The notes beneath the pieces are model-generated. The model was not told the DNA's origin. It did no database searches and was given only the letters and a program-made list of their open reading frames with translations. Below, one piece after another: positions 24,273 to 33,308 of a DNA stretch of 64,000 bases (positions are counted from its first letter, which is position 1; the number at the start of each line of letters is the position of its first letter). This stretch comes from G963665925 sp963676345 (GTDB lineage: Bacteria > Bacillota > Clostridia > Peptostreptococcales > Acidaminobacteraceae), in assembly GCA_963676345.2 (NCBI GenBank), contig CAXXTS010000001.1, forward strand, positions 434,001 through 498,000, written 5' to 3'. The translations under genes and the position numbers were made by a program.

Positions 24273-26222
24273 TTACTCAAATACGACTTGCATTGATTTT
24301 ACTTTTAAAGTACCAAAGTAGATATTCACTGTTGCTTCCCCAGCGCCTTGTATAGACACTTGAACTCTATCTTCAGATTTATCATGTTCTTTCTCATAAA
24401 CAGTTTTTGCTACGCCGTCCTGAATCATTTCAACACGTACGGTTTCCTTTTGTGAAACAAAGCTCAAAGGTATGAAGTAACTCTTTGTCACTAAATTAGA
24501 ATCAGCAGGTTGATCACCTTCATTTGCTCCATCTGCTGAGCCCTCAGCGCCCTCGGCATCTGTACCATTTTCACTGCCTTTACTGATCACAATCCCCACA
24601 CTGGTTTTCTCTTCAACTTCAGTTCCAGAACTGATACTCTGAATCATTACCGTGTCTTTTGGATGTGTATCAGAAAAATTATACGAAACACTGCCCAGTG
24701 CCAAGCTCACGTTAGAAAGGGTTGATTTTACCTGCGCAAGAGATTTTCCAACCAAATTTGGAACGAGTACTGTTTCAATCGGTTTCCCCTGGCTGACAAC
24801 CAGCGCAACCTCATCTCCTTTTTTGGCATCAGAACCTGCAGAAGGCGTCTGCTTTACAACGAGGCCACTTGGCAAATCGCTGTATTCGTAATTGATTTCG
24901 CCAACATTTAGAGATTTATTGTCAAGAACCAGTTTGGCTTCCGAAACATCTTTCTGCATTAAATTTGGAACTTTTACAAGTTCAGGTCCATTTGAAACAA
25001 CCACATCAACCGTAAAGCCTTCTTTAAGTTCTTCTCCCGCATTTTGAGACTGGCGCAAAATGTGATTCTTCTCAACCTCACTATCAAAAACATAATCCTT
25101 AACATTGATGTTCAGATTCAGTCCATGGAGCGTTTCAACAGCTTCAGTATATGTGATGTCCGTTAAATCCGGCATAACAACAACCTTTGGTTTCATACGA
25201 TCTAAAATCGATGTCAATGTAAAGGCCCCAATTAGAAGAACCGCTGCAATTAGCCCCGCGATAATTCCTACAGCAATACCAACCTTGCTCTTTTTCACTT
25301 TGGGTTTTTCATCAAACTCATGATCTTTGACATTAGGAATGATCATGGTTGGTGAATCTTCTGCCTGAACATAAAAAGGTACATTCAGCTCAGGATTTTT
25401 TGAAAGCTTGTCAAGGTCATCAATCAACTCACGCGCTGTCTGATAACGGTTGGTTGGGTCTTTCTGAATCGCTTTTAGAATGACACTTTCTAGACCCTTT
25501 CCTATTTCATTATTAATTTTGCTGGGTTCAACAACCTTTTCCTTAAGATGCTTCATCGCCACTGATACGGGTACATCCCCATCAAATGGCAATCTTTTCG
25601 TAGTCAGCTCATACAAGAGAATTCCCAGTGAATATATGTCTGACTTCTCATCGACAAATCCACCTCTAGCCTGTTCTGGTGACGAGTAGTGCACAGAACC
25701 AATGGCTTCTTTGGTAGTAACAATCGTTGACGATGTCACCGCGCGGGCAATTCCAAAGTCCGCCACTTTAACAATACCGTCTTCATTAATCAAAATATTG
25801 TGGGGCTTGATATCTCTATGAATAATACGATTTGCATGTGCATGCTCAAGTCCGAGAGCAATCTGCTTTGCTATTTCAATAATTTCATCATTGGGAATAA
25901 ACCCGTCGTGCCCCTTAATATACTTCTTCAGTGTAACACCACGCACAAGCTCCATGACGATATATCGTACATCGCCATCTTTTCCAACATCGTAAATATT
26001 CACAATGTTTGGATTTGACAAGCTCGCAGCAGCTTGTGATTCCTTCTCAAATTTTTGTACAAACTCATCATCAGAAACCAGTTCCGGCTTTAAGACCTTC
26101 ACTGCTACAAATCTATTTAATAGAAGACATTTGGCCTTGTAAACATTGGCCATGCCGCCCTCTCCTATCTTCTCGATGATCTGATAGCGATTCCCTAGAA
26201 TCTTACCTATCATTTGACTCAT
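24273..26222 (-). CDS. prkC: PASTA-domain Ser/Thr protein kinase (PrkC/Stk1 type)
   Basis: 649 residues. The kinase domain spans about 12-275: GEGGMANVYKAKC, VAVKVLKPE (lysine), HRDIKPHNILINEDG, DFGIARA, SPEQARGGF. A transmembrane helix lies near 315-340 (VGIAVGIIAGLIAAVLLIGAFTL). Outside the cell there are three PASTA domains (about 345-550), which bind peptidoglycan fragments or lipid II in relatives, then a low-complexity Glu/Gly linker and a beta-rich tail. It regulates cell-wall growth and is paired with the phosphatase prpC 20 bp upstream. The extra C-terminal domain after the PASTA repeats occurs in some clostridial homologues. Confidence 0.96.
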   Translation of the reverse strand: MSQMIGKILGNRYQIIEKIGEGGMANVYKAKCLLLNRFVAVKVLKPELVSDDEFVQKFEKESQAAASLSNPNIVNIYDVGKDGDVRYIVMELVRGVTLKKYIKGHDGFIPNDEIIEIAKQIALGLEHAHANRIIHRDIKPHNILINEDGIVKVADFGIARAVTSSTIVTTKEAIGSVHYSSPEQARGGFVDEKSDIYSLGILLYELTTKRLPFDGDVPVSVAMKHLKEKVVEPSKINNEIGKGLESVILKAIQKDPTNRYQTARELIDDLDKLSKNPELNVPFYVQAEDSPTMIIPNVKDHEFDEKPKVKKSKVGIAVGIIAGLIAAVLLIGAFTLTSILDRMKPKVVVMPDLTDITYTEAVETLHGLNLNINVKDYVFDSEVEKNHILRQSQNAGEELKEGFTVDVVVSNGPELVKVPNLMQKDVSEAKLVLDNKSLNVGEINYEYSDLPSGLVVKQTPSAGSDAKKGDEVALVVSQGKPIETVLVPNLVGKSLAQVKSTLSNVSLALGSVSYNFSDTHPKDTVMIQSISSGTEVEEKTSVGIVISKGSENGTDAEGAEGSADGANEGDQPADSNLVTKSYFIPLSFVSQKETVRVEMIQDGVAKTVYEKEHDKSEDRVQVSIQGAGEATVNIYFGTLKVKSMQVVFE

Positions 26223-26242
26223 CTACCACTCACTCCTTCATT

Positions 26243-26971
26243 TTATAGCGTAATGTTCACAGCTAGAACCGTAATATTATCCTGTCCACCAGCATCATTG
26301 GCGCTGTCAATCAGCGCAGTGCATATGGACTCTAGCGAATTGCCAGCACGCATTATATCAGTTATTTGACTTTCATCAAGATGTGTCGTTAAACCATCTG
26401 TGCAAAGCAGTACTATACCGCCTTCGTTTAGCTTATGCAACAAATCGATTTCTATAGTAAGTGCTGTTCCAACCGCATTGGTCAAAATGTTCTTCTGTGG
26501 ATGAACGCGTGCTTGTTCTTCAGTAATGGTTCCTGCTCTAAGCAATTGTCCCACCAGTGAATGATCGTCTGTTATCTGTTCAATTTTTCCATCTTTTAAA
26601 ATGTATGCGCGGCTGTCCCCAACATGTGCAAAATAGAGCGTCTCATTATCAACATAAAGCATTGTTAGGGTGGTGCCCATGCCTTCAAACTGCTCTTTGT
26701 CCTTTGATAATGCATATACTTCTGCATTTGCATGTCTTATGGAGCCGATTAGCATTTCATCAATTTTACTTGTGTCTGTTGCGCTTTCCATTTCACACTG
26801 TATAAAGGTCTTTACAGCTTCCACGGCAACCTGACTGGCCACTTCTCCTGCTTTGTGTCCACCCATCCCATCTGCTACAATAAACAATTTGGGAAGTGTA
26901 TCTGATAAGAAATAGCTGTCTTCGTTATTCTCCCTCACTTTGCCTTTGTGCGTTTTCCCATACGCATCCAT
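26243..26971 (-). CDS. prpC: PP2C-type Ser/Thr phosphatase (PrpC/Stp1)
   Basis: 242 residues. It carries the metal-binding motifs of the PP2C family: ENNEDSYF, FIVADGMGGHKAGEVAS, HVGDSRAYIL, LCTDGLTTHL and GGQDNITVL. It removes phosphates placed by PrkC, encoded directly downstream. It begins 4 bp after rsmB; the rlmN gene usually found between them in this cluster is absent. Confidence 0.96.
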   Translation of the reverse strand: MDAYGKTHKGKVRENNEDSYFLSDTLPKLFIVADGMGGHKAGEVASQVAVEAVKTFIQCEMESATDTSKIDEMLIGSIRHANAEVYALSKDKEQFEGMGTTLTMLYVDNETLYFAHVGDSRAYILKDGKIEQITDDHSLVGQLLRAGTITEEQARVHPQKNILTNAVGTALTIEIDLLHKLNEGGIVLLCTDGLTTHLDESQITDIMRAGNSLESICTALIDSANDAGGQDNITVLAVNITL

Positions 26972-26975
26972 AACA

Positions 26976-28343
26976 TCACTCCAAGCTGTCTTTTGTCGCC
27001 CTTTTTATCATTTTGCAAATAAAAAATCCATCTGTCCCATGTAAATGCGGATAAAGTGTCATATAGTTCTCCCTGCCAACCTTCCAGGCATCAGGGATTT
27101 CAGCATTCTTAATCTCTACCATTTCATATTCAGGATGTTTTGCTAAAAATCCTTTAATTTGCAGTTCGTTTTCTTCAGGTTCAATAGTACATGTACTATA
27201 GACAAGATGTCCGCCAACTTTTACATACTCAGCGGCAACATCCAGCATATCCGCTTGAATATCAGAAAGCTCTATAATATCATCTTCTTCTTTGTTGTAT
27301 TTTATCTCTGGTTTTCTTCTGATAATACCCAACCCAGAACAAGGTGCATCTAGAAGTACAACATCAGCTGTACCTACCAGTTCTTCTTTTTTTACAAGTG
27401 CATCATTTATACTTGCACGAACTGATTTCAGTCCAAGTCGTGTAACATTTTCCATGATTTTTTCAATTTTATGATCGTAAATGTCCCAACTGTATACGCA
27501 TCCTTCATCATTCATCAAAGCTGCCATATGGCTTGTTTTTCCACCAGGCGCAGCACACATATCAATGACGGTCTGACCCGCTTTAGGTCCAGCTATGTAC
27601 CCTACAGCCTGGGCTGCAATATCCTGAATGGTAATATTGCCTTTTAAGAATGCCTCTGATTCAGCTAAAGAACCTGCATTTTCTGTTCCAACTTTGATTG
27701 AATCCGGAAGCGGACCTGCTTCTACAAGGAATCCTTCGAACTCGAGATCATGAAGCACAGCCTCACGGTTTGTCTTCATCGTATTCACACGGGCATATAA
27801 ATCGGGGGTTTCGTTTCCGCTTTTCATAAGTGCCTCGGTGTAGTCTGCGCCATATCGCTTCAACCAGCGCTCAATAATCCAGTTTGGATAAGAGTACATA
27901 ACCGAAAGATAGGTTTTAAGATCTTTTTCCTTTTTAGGCAGTTTATACACCTTCTGCTTTCGGATGAAGGTTCTCAAAACACCGTTTACAAAACCGCTGT
28001 AGCGCTTTTGATAACTTTTAGCAAGCTTAACCGCTTCATTAACAGCCGCCGAGTCTGGAATGCTCTCCATATAAAGCATCTGATAAAGTCCCATTCTTAG
28101 AATGTTTCTAATGGCCGGGTCTAATTTGTTGATTCTAAAATTGATATACTGGCGTATAATATGATCCAGCAAATTTTTGTTTTCAAGCACACCGTACATA
28201 AGTTTTGTTGTAAGGCGTCTATCTACTGCCGTAAGACCTGCGTCTGTAAGCATTCTATTCAGCACCCTGTTCGAGTACCCATCCATTTTTTCAATCTCCA
28301 GCAATGCATCCAGTGCAACTTTTCGTGCAGAAACCTGTGCCAT
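26976..28343 (-). CDS. rsmB: 16S rRNA (cytosine-C5)-methyltransferase RsmB
   Basis: 455 residues. The N-terminal 140 form a NusB-like RNA-binding domain (ARKVALDALLEIEKMDGYSNRVLNRML). The C-terminal methyltransferase has DMCAAPGGKTSHMAALM, LLDAPCSGLGIIRRKPEIK and the catalytic cysteine in VYSTCTIEPEENE. It methylates C967 (E. coli numbering) in 16S rRNA. It is the first gene of the rsmB-to-thiN operon and has a long structured leader (see the RNA at 28438-28585). Confidence 0.95.
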   Translation of the reverse strand: MAQVSARKVALDALLEIEKMDGYSNRVLNRMLTDAGLTAVDRRLTTKLMYGVLENKNLLDHIIRQYINFRINKLDPAIRNILRMGLYQMLYMESIPDSAAVNEAVKLAKSYQKRYSGFVNGVLRTFIRKQKVYKLPKKEKDLKTYLSVMYSYPNWIIERWLKRYGADYTEALMKSGNETPDLYARVNTMKTNREAVLHDLEFEGFLVEAGPLPDSIKVGTENAGSLAESEAFLKGNITIQDIAAQAVGYIAGPKAGQTVIDMCAAPGGKTSHMAALMNDEGCVYSWDIYDHKIEKIMENVTRLGLKSVRASINDALVKKEELVGTADVVLLDAPCSGLGIIRRKPEIKYNKEEDDIIELSDIQADMLDVAAEYVKVGGHLVYSTCTIEPEENELQIKGFLAKHPEYEMVEIKNAEIPDAWKVGRENYMTLYPHLHGTDGFFICKMIKRATKDSLE

Positions 28344-28437
28344 GACATTCCTCTTTTCAGTTCTTTACTAACAATCAACAAGTCATCCCGAATTGTTTAA
28401 AGCAAATCGGGCATACATTTTTGGTGCCACTACAAAC

Positions 28438-28585
28438 ACAAAGAAAAGAACTGTATATTCATATCAGACAAAAATAAATCTAAATGACGCTTTAAATTAC
28501 GACATTTAGGTTTATCTTTGTGTGCACAGTTCCTTCTTAAAGGCATTTAGCCTGAGGGACAAGCCCTATCAAATGCCTTCTTTGT
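28438..28585 (-). ncRNA. Candidate structured RNA (three-way junction) in the rsmB leader
   Basis: Three helices close into one junction. P1 pairs 28438-28445 (ACAAAGAA) with 28578-28585. P2 pairs 28448-28454 (GAACTGT) with 28526-28532, and is topped by an 18-bp stem, 28469-28486 with 28503-28520, of which 17 pairs form, one of them G-T. P3 pairs 28541-28548 (AGGCATTT) with 28571-28578. A minus-strand promoter places the RNA start at or next to the outer edge of P1. Another hairpin (CCCGAATTG with CAAATCGGG, about 28388-28411) lies between it and rsmB. I do not recognise a known riboswitch core. It could be a cis-acting leader or a separate small RNA. Confidence 0.6.
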
Positions 28586-28590
28586 TTAAC

Positions 28591-28619
28591 GCAATATAAG
28601 AACCCATTGAATTTTTCAA
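28591..28619 (-). promoter_or_regulatory. Candidate promoter of the rsmB operon / structured RNA
   Basis: On the minus strand TTGAAA (plus 28614-28619) is followed after 15-17 bp by TATATT or TATTGC (plus 28591-28598). The predicted start is near 28585, where helix P1 of the RNA begins. A hairpin terminating the upstream gene lies just before. Confidence 0.6.
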
Positions 28620-28626
28620 CAATTCG

Positions 28627-28651
28627 AGTGGATGGTCAAAGACCATCCACT
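28627..28651 (-). terminator. Hairpin after the metallopeptidase gene
   Basis: AGTGGATGGTC and GACCATCCACT form a perfect 11-bp stem with an AAA (TTT) loop, 13 bp after the stop. The minus-strand tail is only weakly T-rich (CGAATTGTTG), so its efficiency is uncertain. Confidence 0.7.
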
Positions 28652-28664
28652 CTATTTTAGCATA

Positions 28665-29351
28665 TTAATCTCTTGAGTTCCTTAGGATAATAAACCTAAG
28701 AAGCTGCATTGCTGCCATTGCCGCAGATGCAACATATGTCATTGCTGCTGCGTTAAGCACTTTTTTCGCACCGCCAACTTCGTCAACTGCAAGAAAACCA
28801 TTTTCTTCAATTTGAACGATAGCACGAGAACTTGCATTAAACTCTACCGGTAATGTAATCAGGTGGAAAACAACAACCGCTGAAAACAGCAGGATACCTA
28901 TATCCATTAGACCGGCACTTCTTAAAATAAGCCCTAAAAACAAGAGTGGCATTGCTGCCTTACTGCTGATGTTAACCACAGGGAAGAAGGCACTTCTAAA
29001 GCTTAGCGGTACATAGCCATTATGGTGCTGAAGTGCATGACCACACTCGTGTGCAGCAACCGCAATGGAAGCTATACTGTTGCCCTGATAAATTCCTGGT
29101 GACAGGCGTACTGTACGCGACCTTGGATCATAATGATCAGACAATTGTCCCTGTGACATCTCAACACCTACATCGCTCAGCCCGTTTCTTCTCAAAATGT
29201 GCATCGCGGCTTCAGCGCCTGACATGCCTCTCATATTTCTAACTCTTGAATACTTCTGATACGCTGATTGAACTCTATTTTGAGCAATCATTGTCAAAAT
29301 CAGTGCTGGAATGATTAGAATCATTGTTGGATCCCAAAACATGTAGCCCAT
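28665..29351 (-). CDS. Membrane zinc metallopeptidase (YugP/DUF2268-like, HEXXH type)
   Basis: 228 residues. A first membrane helix (MILIIPALILTMIA) is followed by VAAHECGHALQHHNGYVP, which contains the zinc site HECGH, then further membrane segments near 125-170 and a last one in MTYVASAAMAAMQLLRFI. Its place between fmt and rsmB is conserved in clostridia and Bacillus relatives. Substrates are not known. The gene ends the priA-def-fmt-yugP unit. Confidence 0.88.
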   Translation of the reverse strand: MGYMFWDPTMILIIPALILTMIAQNRVQSAYQKYSRVRNMRGMSGAEAAMHILRRNGLSDVGVEMSQGQLSDHYDPRSRTVRLSPGIYQGNSIASIAVAAHECGHALQHHNGYVPLSFRSAFFPVVNISSKAAMPLLFLGLILRSAGLMDIGILLFSAVVVFHLITLPVEFNASSRAIVQIEENGFLAVDEVGGAKKVLNAAAMTYVASAAMAAMQLLRFIILRNSRD

Positions 29352-29407
29352 GACTTTTCCTCCTTTTTAATCCACTCAACTTCGGATATAAGATGATTAC
29401 TCAGGCA

Positions 29408-30334
29408 TTATCCCAATAAAATCCCGCATGGAACATCATGTCCCAAAATATATTGTGAAATATGCATGCGCTTGCTATTTGGAAACTGCAAGATCTGCAC
29501 ATTAACAATACCATCGCCTGCCTGAACATATAGTCCGTTTTTATTTACTTCCAGTATCTCACCCGGCGCACCTTTTTTCTCAGTTTCACCGCACTGGGCT
29601 GAGTAAATTTTCATTTTCTTTCCTTCAAAGGTTGTCACCGCAACAGGCCAAGGATTGAGCCCCCTGATCTGATTTACAATTGTCTGAACTGGATTTGTCC
29701 AGTCAATAATACCTGTGTTCTTGTCAAGAAGCGGCGCATATGAACTGAGTGCGTCATCTTGAGGTGTTCGCTCCGCCTTGCCCTGATCGATTTTTTCCAG
29801 GGTTGTTCCAAGAACAAGACCGCCTTTTTCCATGAGAATGTCGTGAAGCTCACCCGCATTCATGTCCGGGGTAATTTCCACTTCAACCTTCTCAATCATA
29901 TCCCCTGTATCAAGGCCAACATCCATATACATGGTTGTAACACCTGTAACCTTTTCTCCCTGAACGATAGCCCAGTTAATTGGTGATGCACCTCTATACT
30001 TAGGCAGTAATGACGCATGCACATTGATGCACCCACTCGGTGGTATATCTAAAATTTCTTTGGATAGAATTTGACCATATGCCACAACGACTATCAGATC
30101 AGGTGCCAAAGATTTTAATAGGGCTACATTTTCAGCCGTTTTCAGTTTTTCAGGCTGATATACATCAATACCATGTTCAACTGCTTTTACTTTAACAGGC
30201 GGCGGAGCGAGTTTTTTCCCTCTGCCCTTTGGTCTGTCAGGCTGTGTGAAAACACCCACTACCTCGTGAGCCTGAATACATGTCTCTAGACTGGAGACCG
30301 CAAAATCCGGCGTTCCCATAAATACTATTCTCAC
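29408..30334 (-). CDS. fmt: Methionyl-tRNA formyltransferase
   Basis: 308 residues. It starts MRIVFMGTPDFAVSSLETC and contains VVVAYGQILSKEILDIPP and the formyl-binding motif SLLPKYRGASPINWAI, then a C-terminal tRNA-binding domain. It formylates initiator Met-tRNA so that proteins start with formyl-methionine. It begins 3 bp after def, whose product later removes the formyl group. Confidence 0.97.
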   Translation of the reverse strand: MRIVFMGTPDFAVSSLETCIQAHEVVGVFTQPDRPKGRGKKLAPPPVKVKAVEHGIDVYQPEKLKTAENVALLKSLAPDLIVVVAYGQILSKEILDIPPSGCINVHASLLPKYRGASPINWAIVQGEKVTGVTTMYMDVGLDTGDMIEKVEVEITPDMNAGELHDILMEKGGLVLGTTLEKIDQGKAERTPQDDALSSYAPLLDKNTGIIDWTNPVQTIVNQIRGLNPWPVAVTTFEGKKMKIYSAQCGETEKKGAPGEILEVNKNGLYVQAGDGIVNVQILQFPNSKRMHISQYILGHDVPCGILLG

Positions 30335-30337
30335 GCT

Positions 30338-30796
30338 TTACGCCTCCACATATTCAATAACTTTATCTGTAAACAAAATACCGCTCAAGTGATCAATTTC
30401 ATGACATAGCGCTCTTGCAAGCAAGTCTGTGCCTTCAATCGTGTATTCTTCGCCATTTTCATTTGTTGCTTTAACGACAACGCGCGCCGGTCTTTTAACA
30501 ACACCAGCCTTACCCGGAAGGCTCAAGCACCCTTCAACTTCTTCCTGTTCACCTTCGGTTTCGATGATTTCAGGATTGATAAGCACCTTTACGCCCGTTT
30601 CATCATACACATCGATTACAGCGATTTTTTTTAGAATGCCAATTTGCGGTGCTGCAAGACCCACACCATCTGCACTGTACATTGTCTCAATCATATCTTC
30701 AATTAAGCTTCTGATCTTGTCATCAATTTTATCAACTGCTCTTGTATTTTTTCTTAGTACCGGATCATCATCCGTACGAATTGTTCTTATTGCCAT
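30338..30796 (-). CDS. def: Peptide deformylase
   Basis: 152 residues with the three family motifs: GVGLAAPQIGI, EGCLSLPG and HEIDHLSGILF. The cysteine and two histidines bind the catalytic metal. It removes the N-formyl group from new proteins. It is encoded between priA and fmt with short gaps, as in most Firmicutes. Confidence 0.97.
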   Translation of the reverse strand: MAIRTIRTDDDPVLRKNTRAVDKIDDKIRSLIEDMIETMYSADGVGLAAPQIGILKKIAVIDVYDETGVKVLINPEIIETEGEQEEVEGCLSLPGKAGVVKRPARVVVKATNENGEEYTIEGTDLLARALCHEIDHLSGILFTDKVIEYVEA

Positions 30797-30811
30797 GCTT
30801 TTGCCTCCTGG

Positions 30812-33241
30812 TTACAATATGTTCACTGCATCAATATCCACACTGACTGCAGTATCTCCAACCACATACCTATTTCTATTATCAATGCAAATTTCTCTGA
30901 GCACACTCGATAACGCATCTATGTCTTCATAAGCAGACTTAATGAGAATTTGCCATCTGTATCGCCCTTTTATTTTACTATATATTGCAGGGTTCGGACC
31001 CATAAGTTGAGCCATTTTTAATTTATTTTTAATAAATTCCTTCTGAAGCGGTTCAGATATGCGCCTTGCAGTCTTAATGACAGCTGTTTCATCTTCACCA
31101 CTTATGAGTATATTTGAAAGACGCTTATAAGGCGGATAATTGTAGGAAACCCTGAGTTTGGCCTCTTCAGCTGCAAAACCTTGATGATCATGGTTACATG
31201 CAGCCTGTACCGCATAATGTTCAGGTGTATAGGTTTGAATAATAACTTCACCAGCCCTATCCCCTCTTCCAGCACGCCCTGCAACCTGTGTCAATATTTG
31301 AAATGCACGTTCACCTGACTGAAAATCTGGCAAATTGAGCAGGACGTCTGCCGACAAGACCCCCACCAGTGTGACATTATCAAAATCCAGCCCCTTTGTC
31401 ACCATTTGGGTACCTATAAGGATATCTGTCTCTCCTTTGTCAAACTTATCGAGTATGTCTTCCATCTGCCCCTTTCGACTGACTGACTGCTTATCCAGCC
31501 TATCAACCGATGCGCTCGGAAAAGCTGCGCGGGTCATTTCTTCAACTTTTTCAGTTCCCGTTCCAAAAAACTTGAAATATCCGCTACTGCAGGATGGACA
31601 TTTTGCAGGGACACGAATAGAATACCCGCAGTAATGACACGTCGCACGTCCCGCATTTTTATGATAGGTCAGCGCAATTTCACAGTTTGGACACTTTAAA
31701 CTAAACCCGCAGGACCTACATGATACAAATGTAGAATGCCCCTTTCGGTTTAGAAAGAGAATCACTTGCTCTTTACGTTCTAGCCTAGACTCAATTGCCT
31801 CAAAGAGCCGATCACTGAAAATAGACCTATTGCCCATAGCCAGTTCATGACGCATGTCTACAAGTTCTACTTCTGGCATAGCTTGATTGTTGTATCGGTT
31901 TTTAAGCAAAATTTCCTGATATATCCCCGCCTTAACATGATGTACACTTTCAAGGCTTGGCGTAGCCGTACCAAGCACTACAGGACAGCGGTGCATTTGA
32001 CCCAGGTAGCGTGCAACATCTGACGATCGGTATTTAGGATTCTGATCAGATTTATAAGCATTGTCATGCTCTTCATCCAAAATTATAAGACCAAGCTTCT
32101 GCAGTGGTGCAAATAATGCAGATCGGGCACCAATTACGATGTTCAGTTCCCCGCGTTTTACGGCTTTCCACTGGTCAAACCGTTCTCCTAGAGAAAGTTT
32201 ACTATGAAATACCGCCACTTGGGAACCGAATCTATGAACAAATTTACTGACAATCTGAGGTGTTAAGGAAATTTCTGGGACAAGAACAAGACATTGTTTA
32301 CCACTTTCAAGTACATCACGCGTCAGTTCCATATAAACTTCAGTTTTACCGCTTCCAGTAACCCCGCTCAGTAAAAATACGTCTGATTTCTCCATTTTAC
32401 AACTTGCATTAATTTGTTCAAATGCGCTACGCTGCTCAGGGTTGAGCATAACCCCACTCTTTTCTTCACGACTGTAGTGGGATGGCGCACGAAATACCTG
32501 TACAGTGTCCGGTGTAATGAACCCTGCATTTTCAAGTTTCCTGAGCACCGAAGCTGACACGCGACAAATTTTAGTGATTTCTGCTTGAAGCGCACTGCTT
32601 GATTTTCTTGAAAGATAATTGATCACACGTATTTGCGCTGCATTTCCACTCGGAATAGCGGCTATGGCTTTACTGCGCTCGACTGCAAGTCTATAACTTT
32701 TTTTCACTTGATCACTCACTGCTGTTTCAAAGCGCTCACGTCTTGAAACCATGCCAAGGTCCATATATTTCTTTAATTTATAATCACTCAGCGCATGCAA
32801 CTCTTCCCGAGTATGTTCTTTACCATCTTGCAGAACATGCAGCGCCTCGGAAACCTCAGGACTCAAAGCCAGGTCCCCTTCGAGTACATAGGTCACATGT
32901 CTTCTTAGGCTCGTACCGGTAGGCATGATAGCCTGTAGTGCGTCCGAGTAAGTGCAAAGGTAGCGCTTTCTAATCCACTTTATGAGGCGGAGCTGATTTT
33001 TGTCTATGATGATATCCTGCTCAAGTAAATGTCGAATGGGTTTAATACGTTTATAATCACAGCTGTCTGAAAATGAAAAGATAATCCCCTCCATGAGGCG
33101 ATTGCCCATGCCAAAAGGAACCAGTACTTTCATGCCAACTTCAGCCTTTTCAATAAATGATTCTGGTACGCTGTAGGTATAAGTCTGATCAACTTCCCTT
33201 GATACATTTGTAAGTGCAATATGAGCATATGCTTTTGTCAA
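30812..33241 (-). CDS. priA: Primosomal protein N' (replication restart helicase PriA)
   Basis: 809 residues. N-terminal DNA-binding domain (QTYTYSVPESF, VLVPFGMGNRLMEGI), then SGVTGSGKTEVYM (Walker A), DEEHDNAYK, TATPSLES, a four-pair cysteine zinc region (CRSCGFSLKCPNCEIALTYH, CHYCGY, CPSC) and QVAGRAGRGDRAG. PriA recognises forks and reloads the replicative helicase. It begins right after a terminator that follows coaBC. Confidence 0.97.
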   Translation of the reverse strand: MTKAYAHIALTNVSREVDQTYTYSVPESFIEKAEVGMKVLVPFGMGNRLMEGIIFSFSDSCDYKRIKPIRHLLEQDIIIDKNQLRLIKWIRKRYLCTYSDALQAIMPTGTSLRRHVTYVLEGDLALSPEVSEALHVLQDGKEHTREELHALSDYKLKKYMDLGMVSRRERFETAVSDQVKKSYRLAVERSKAIAAIPSGNAAQIRVINYLSRKSSSALQAEITKICRVSASVLRKLENAGFITPDTVQVFRAPSHYSREEKSGVMLNPEQRSAFEQINASCKMEKSDVFLLSGVTGSGKTEVYMELTRDVLESGKQCLVLVPEISLTPQIVSKFVHRFGSQVAVFHSKLSLGERFDQWKAVKRGELNIVIGARSALFAPLQKLGLIILDEEHDNAYKSDQNPKYRSSDVARYLGQMHRCPVVLGTATPSLESVHHVKAGIYQEILLKNRYNNQAMPEVELVDMRHELAMGNRSIFSDRLFEAIESRLERKEQVILFLNRKGHSTFVSCRSCGFSLKCPNCEIALTYHKNAGRATCHYCGYSIRVPAKCPSCSSGYFKFFGTGTEKVEEMTRAAFPSASVDRLDKQSVSRKGQMEDILDKFDKGETDILIGTQMVTKGLDFDNVTLVGVLSADVLLNLPDFQSGERAFQILTQVAGRAGRGDRAGEVIIQTYTPEHYAVQAACNHDHQGFAAEEAKLRVSYNYPPYKRLSNILISGEDETAVIKTARRISEPLQKEFIKNKLKMAQLMGPNPAIYSKIKGRYRWQILIKSAYEDIDALSSVLREICIDNRNRYVVGDTAVSVDIDAVNIL

Positions 33242-33272
33242 ATCTGCACCCCCCGCTCTTAATCGTAAAAGA

Positions 33273-33298
33273 GGCTTACGAGATTGTTCACGTAAGCC
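33273..33298 (-). terminator. Terminator after coaBC
   Basis: GGCTTACG and CGTAAGCC form an 8-bp stem with a 10-nt loop, followed on the minus strand by CTCTTTTACG. It lies about 10 bp after the coaBC stop, splitting this otherwise continuous gene run. Confidence 0.75.
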
Positions 33299-33308
33299 CC
33301 CATTAATA

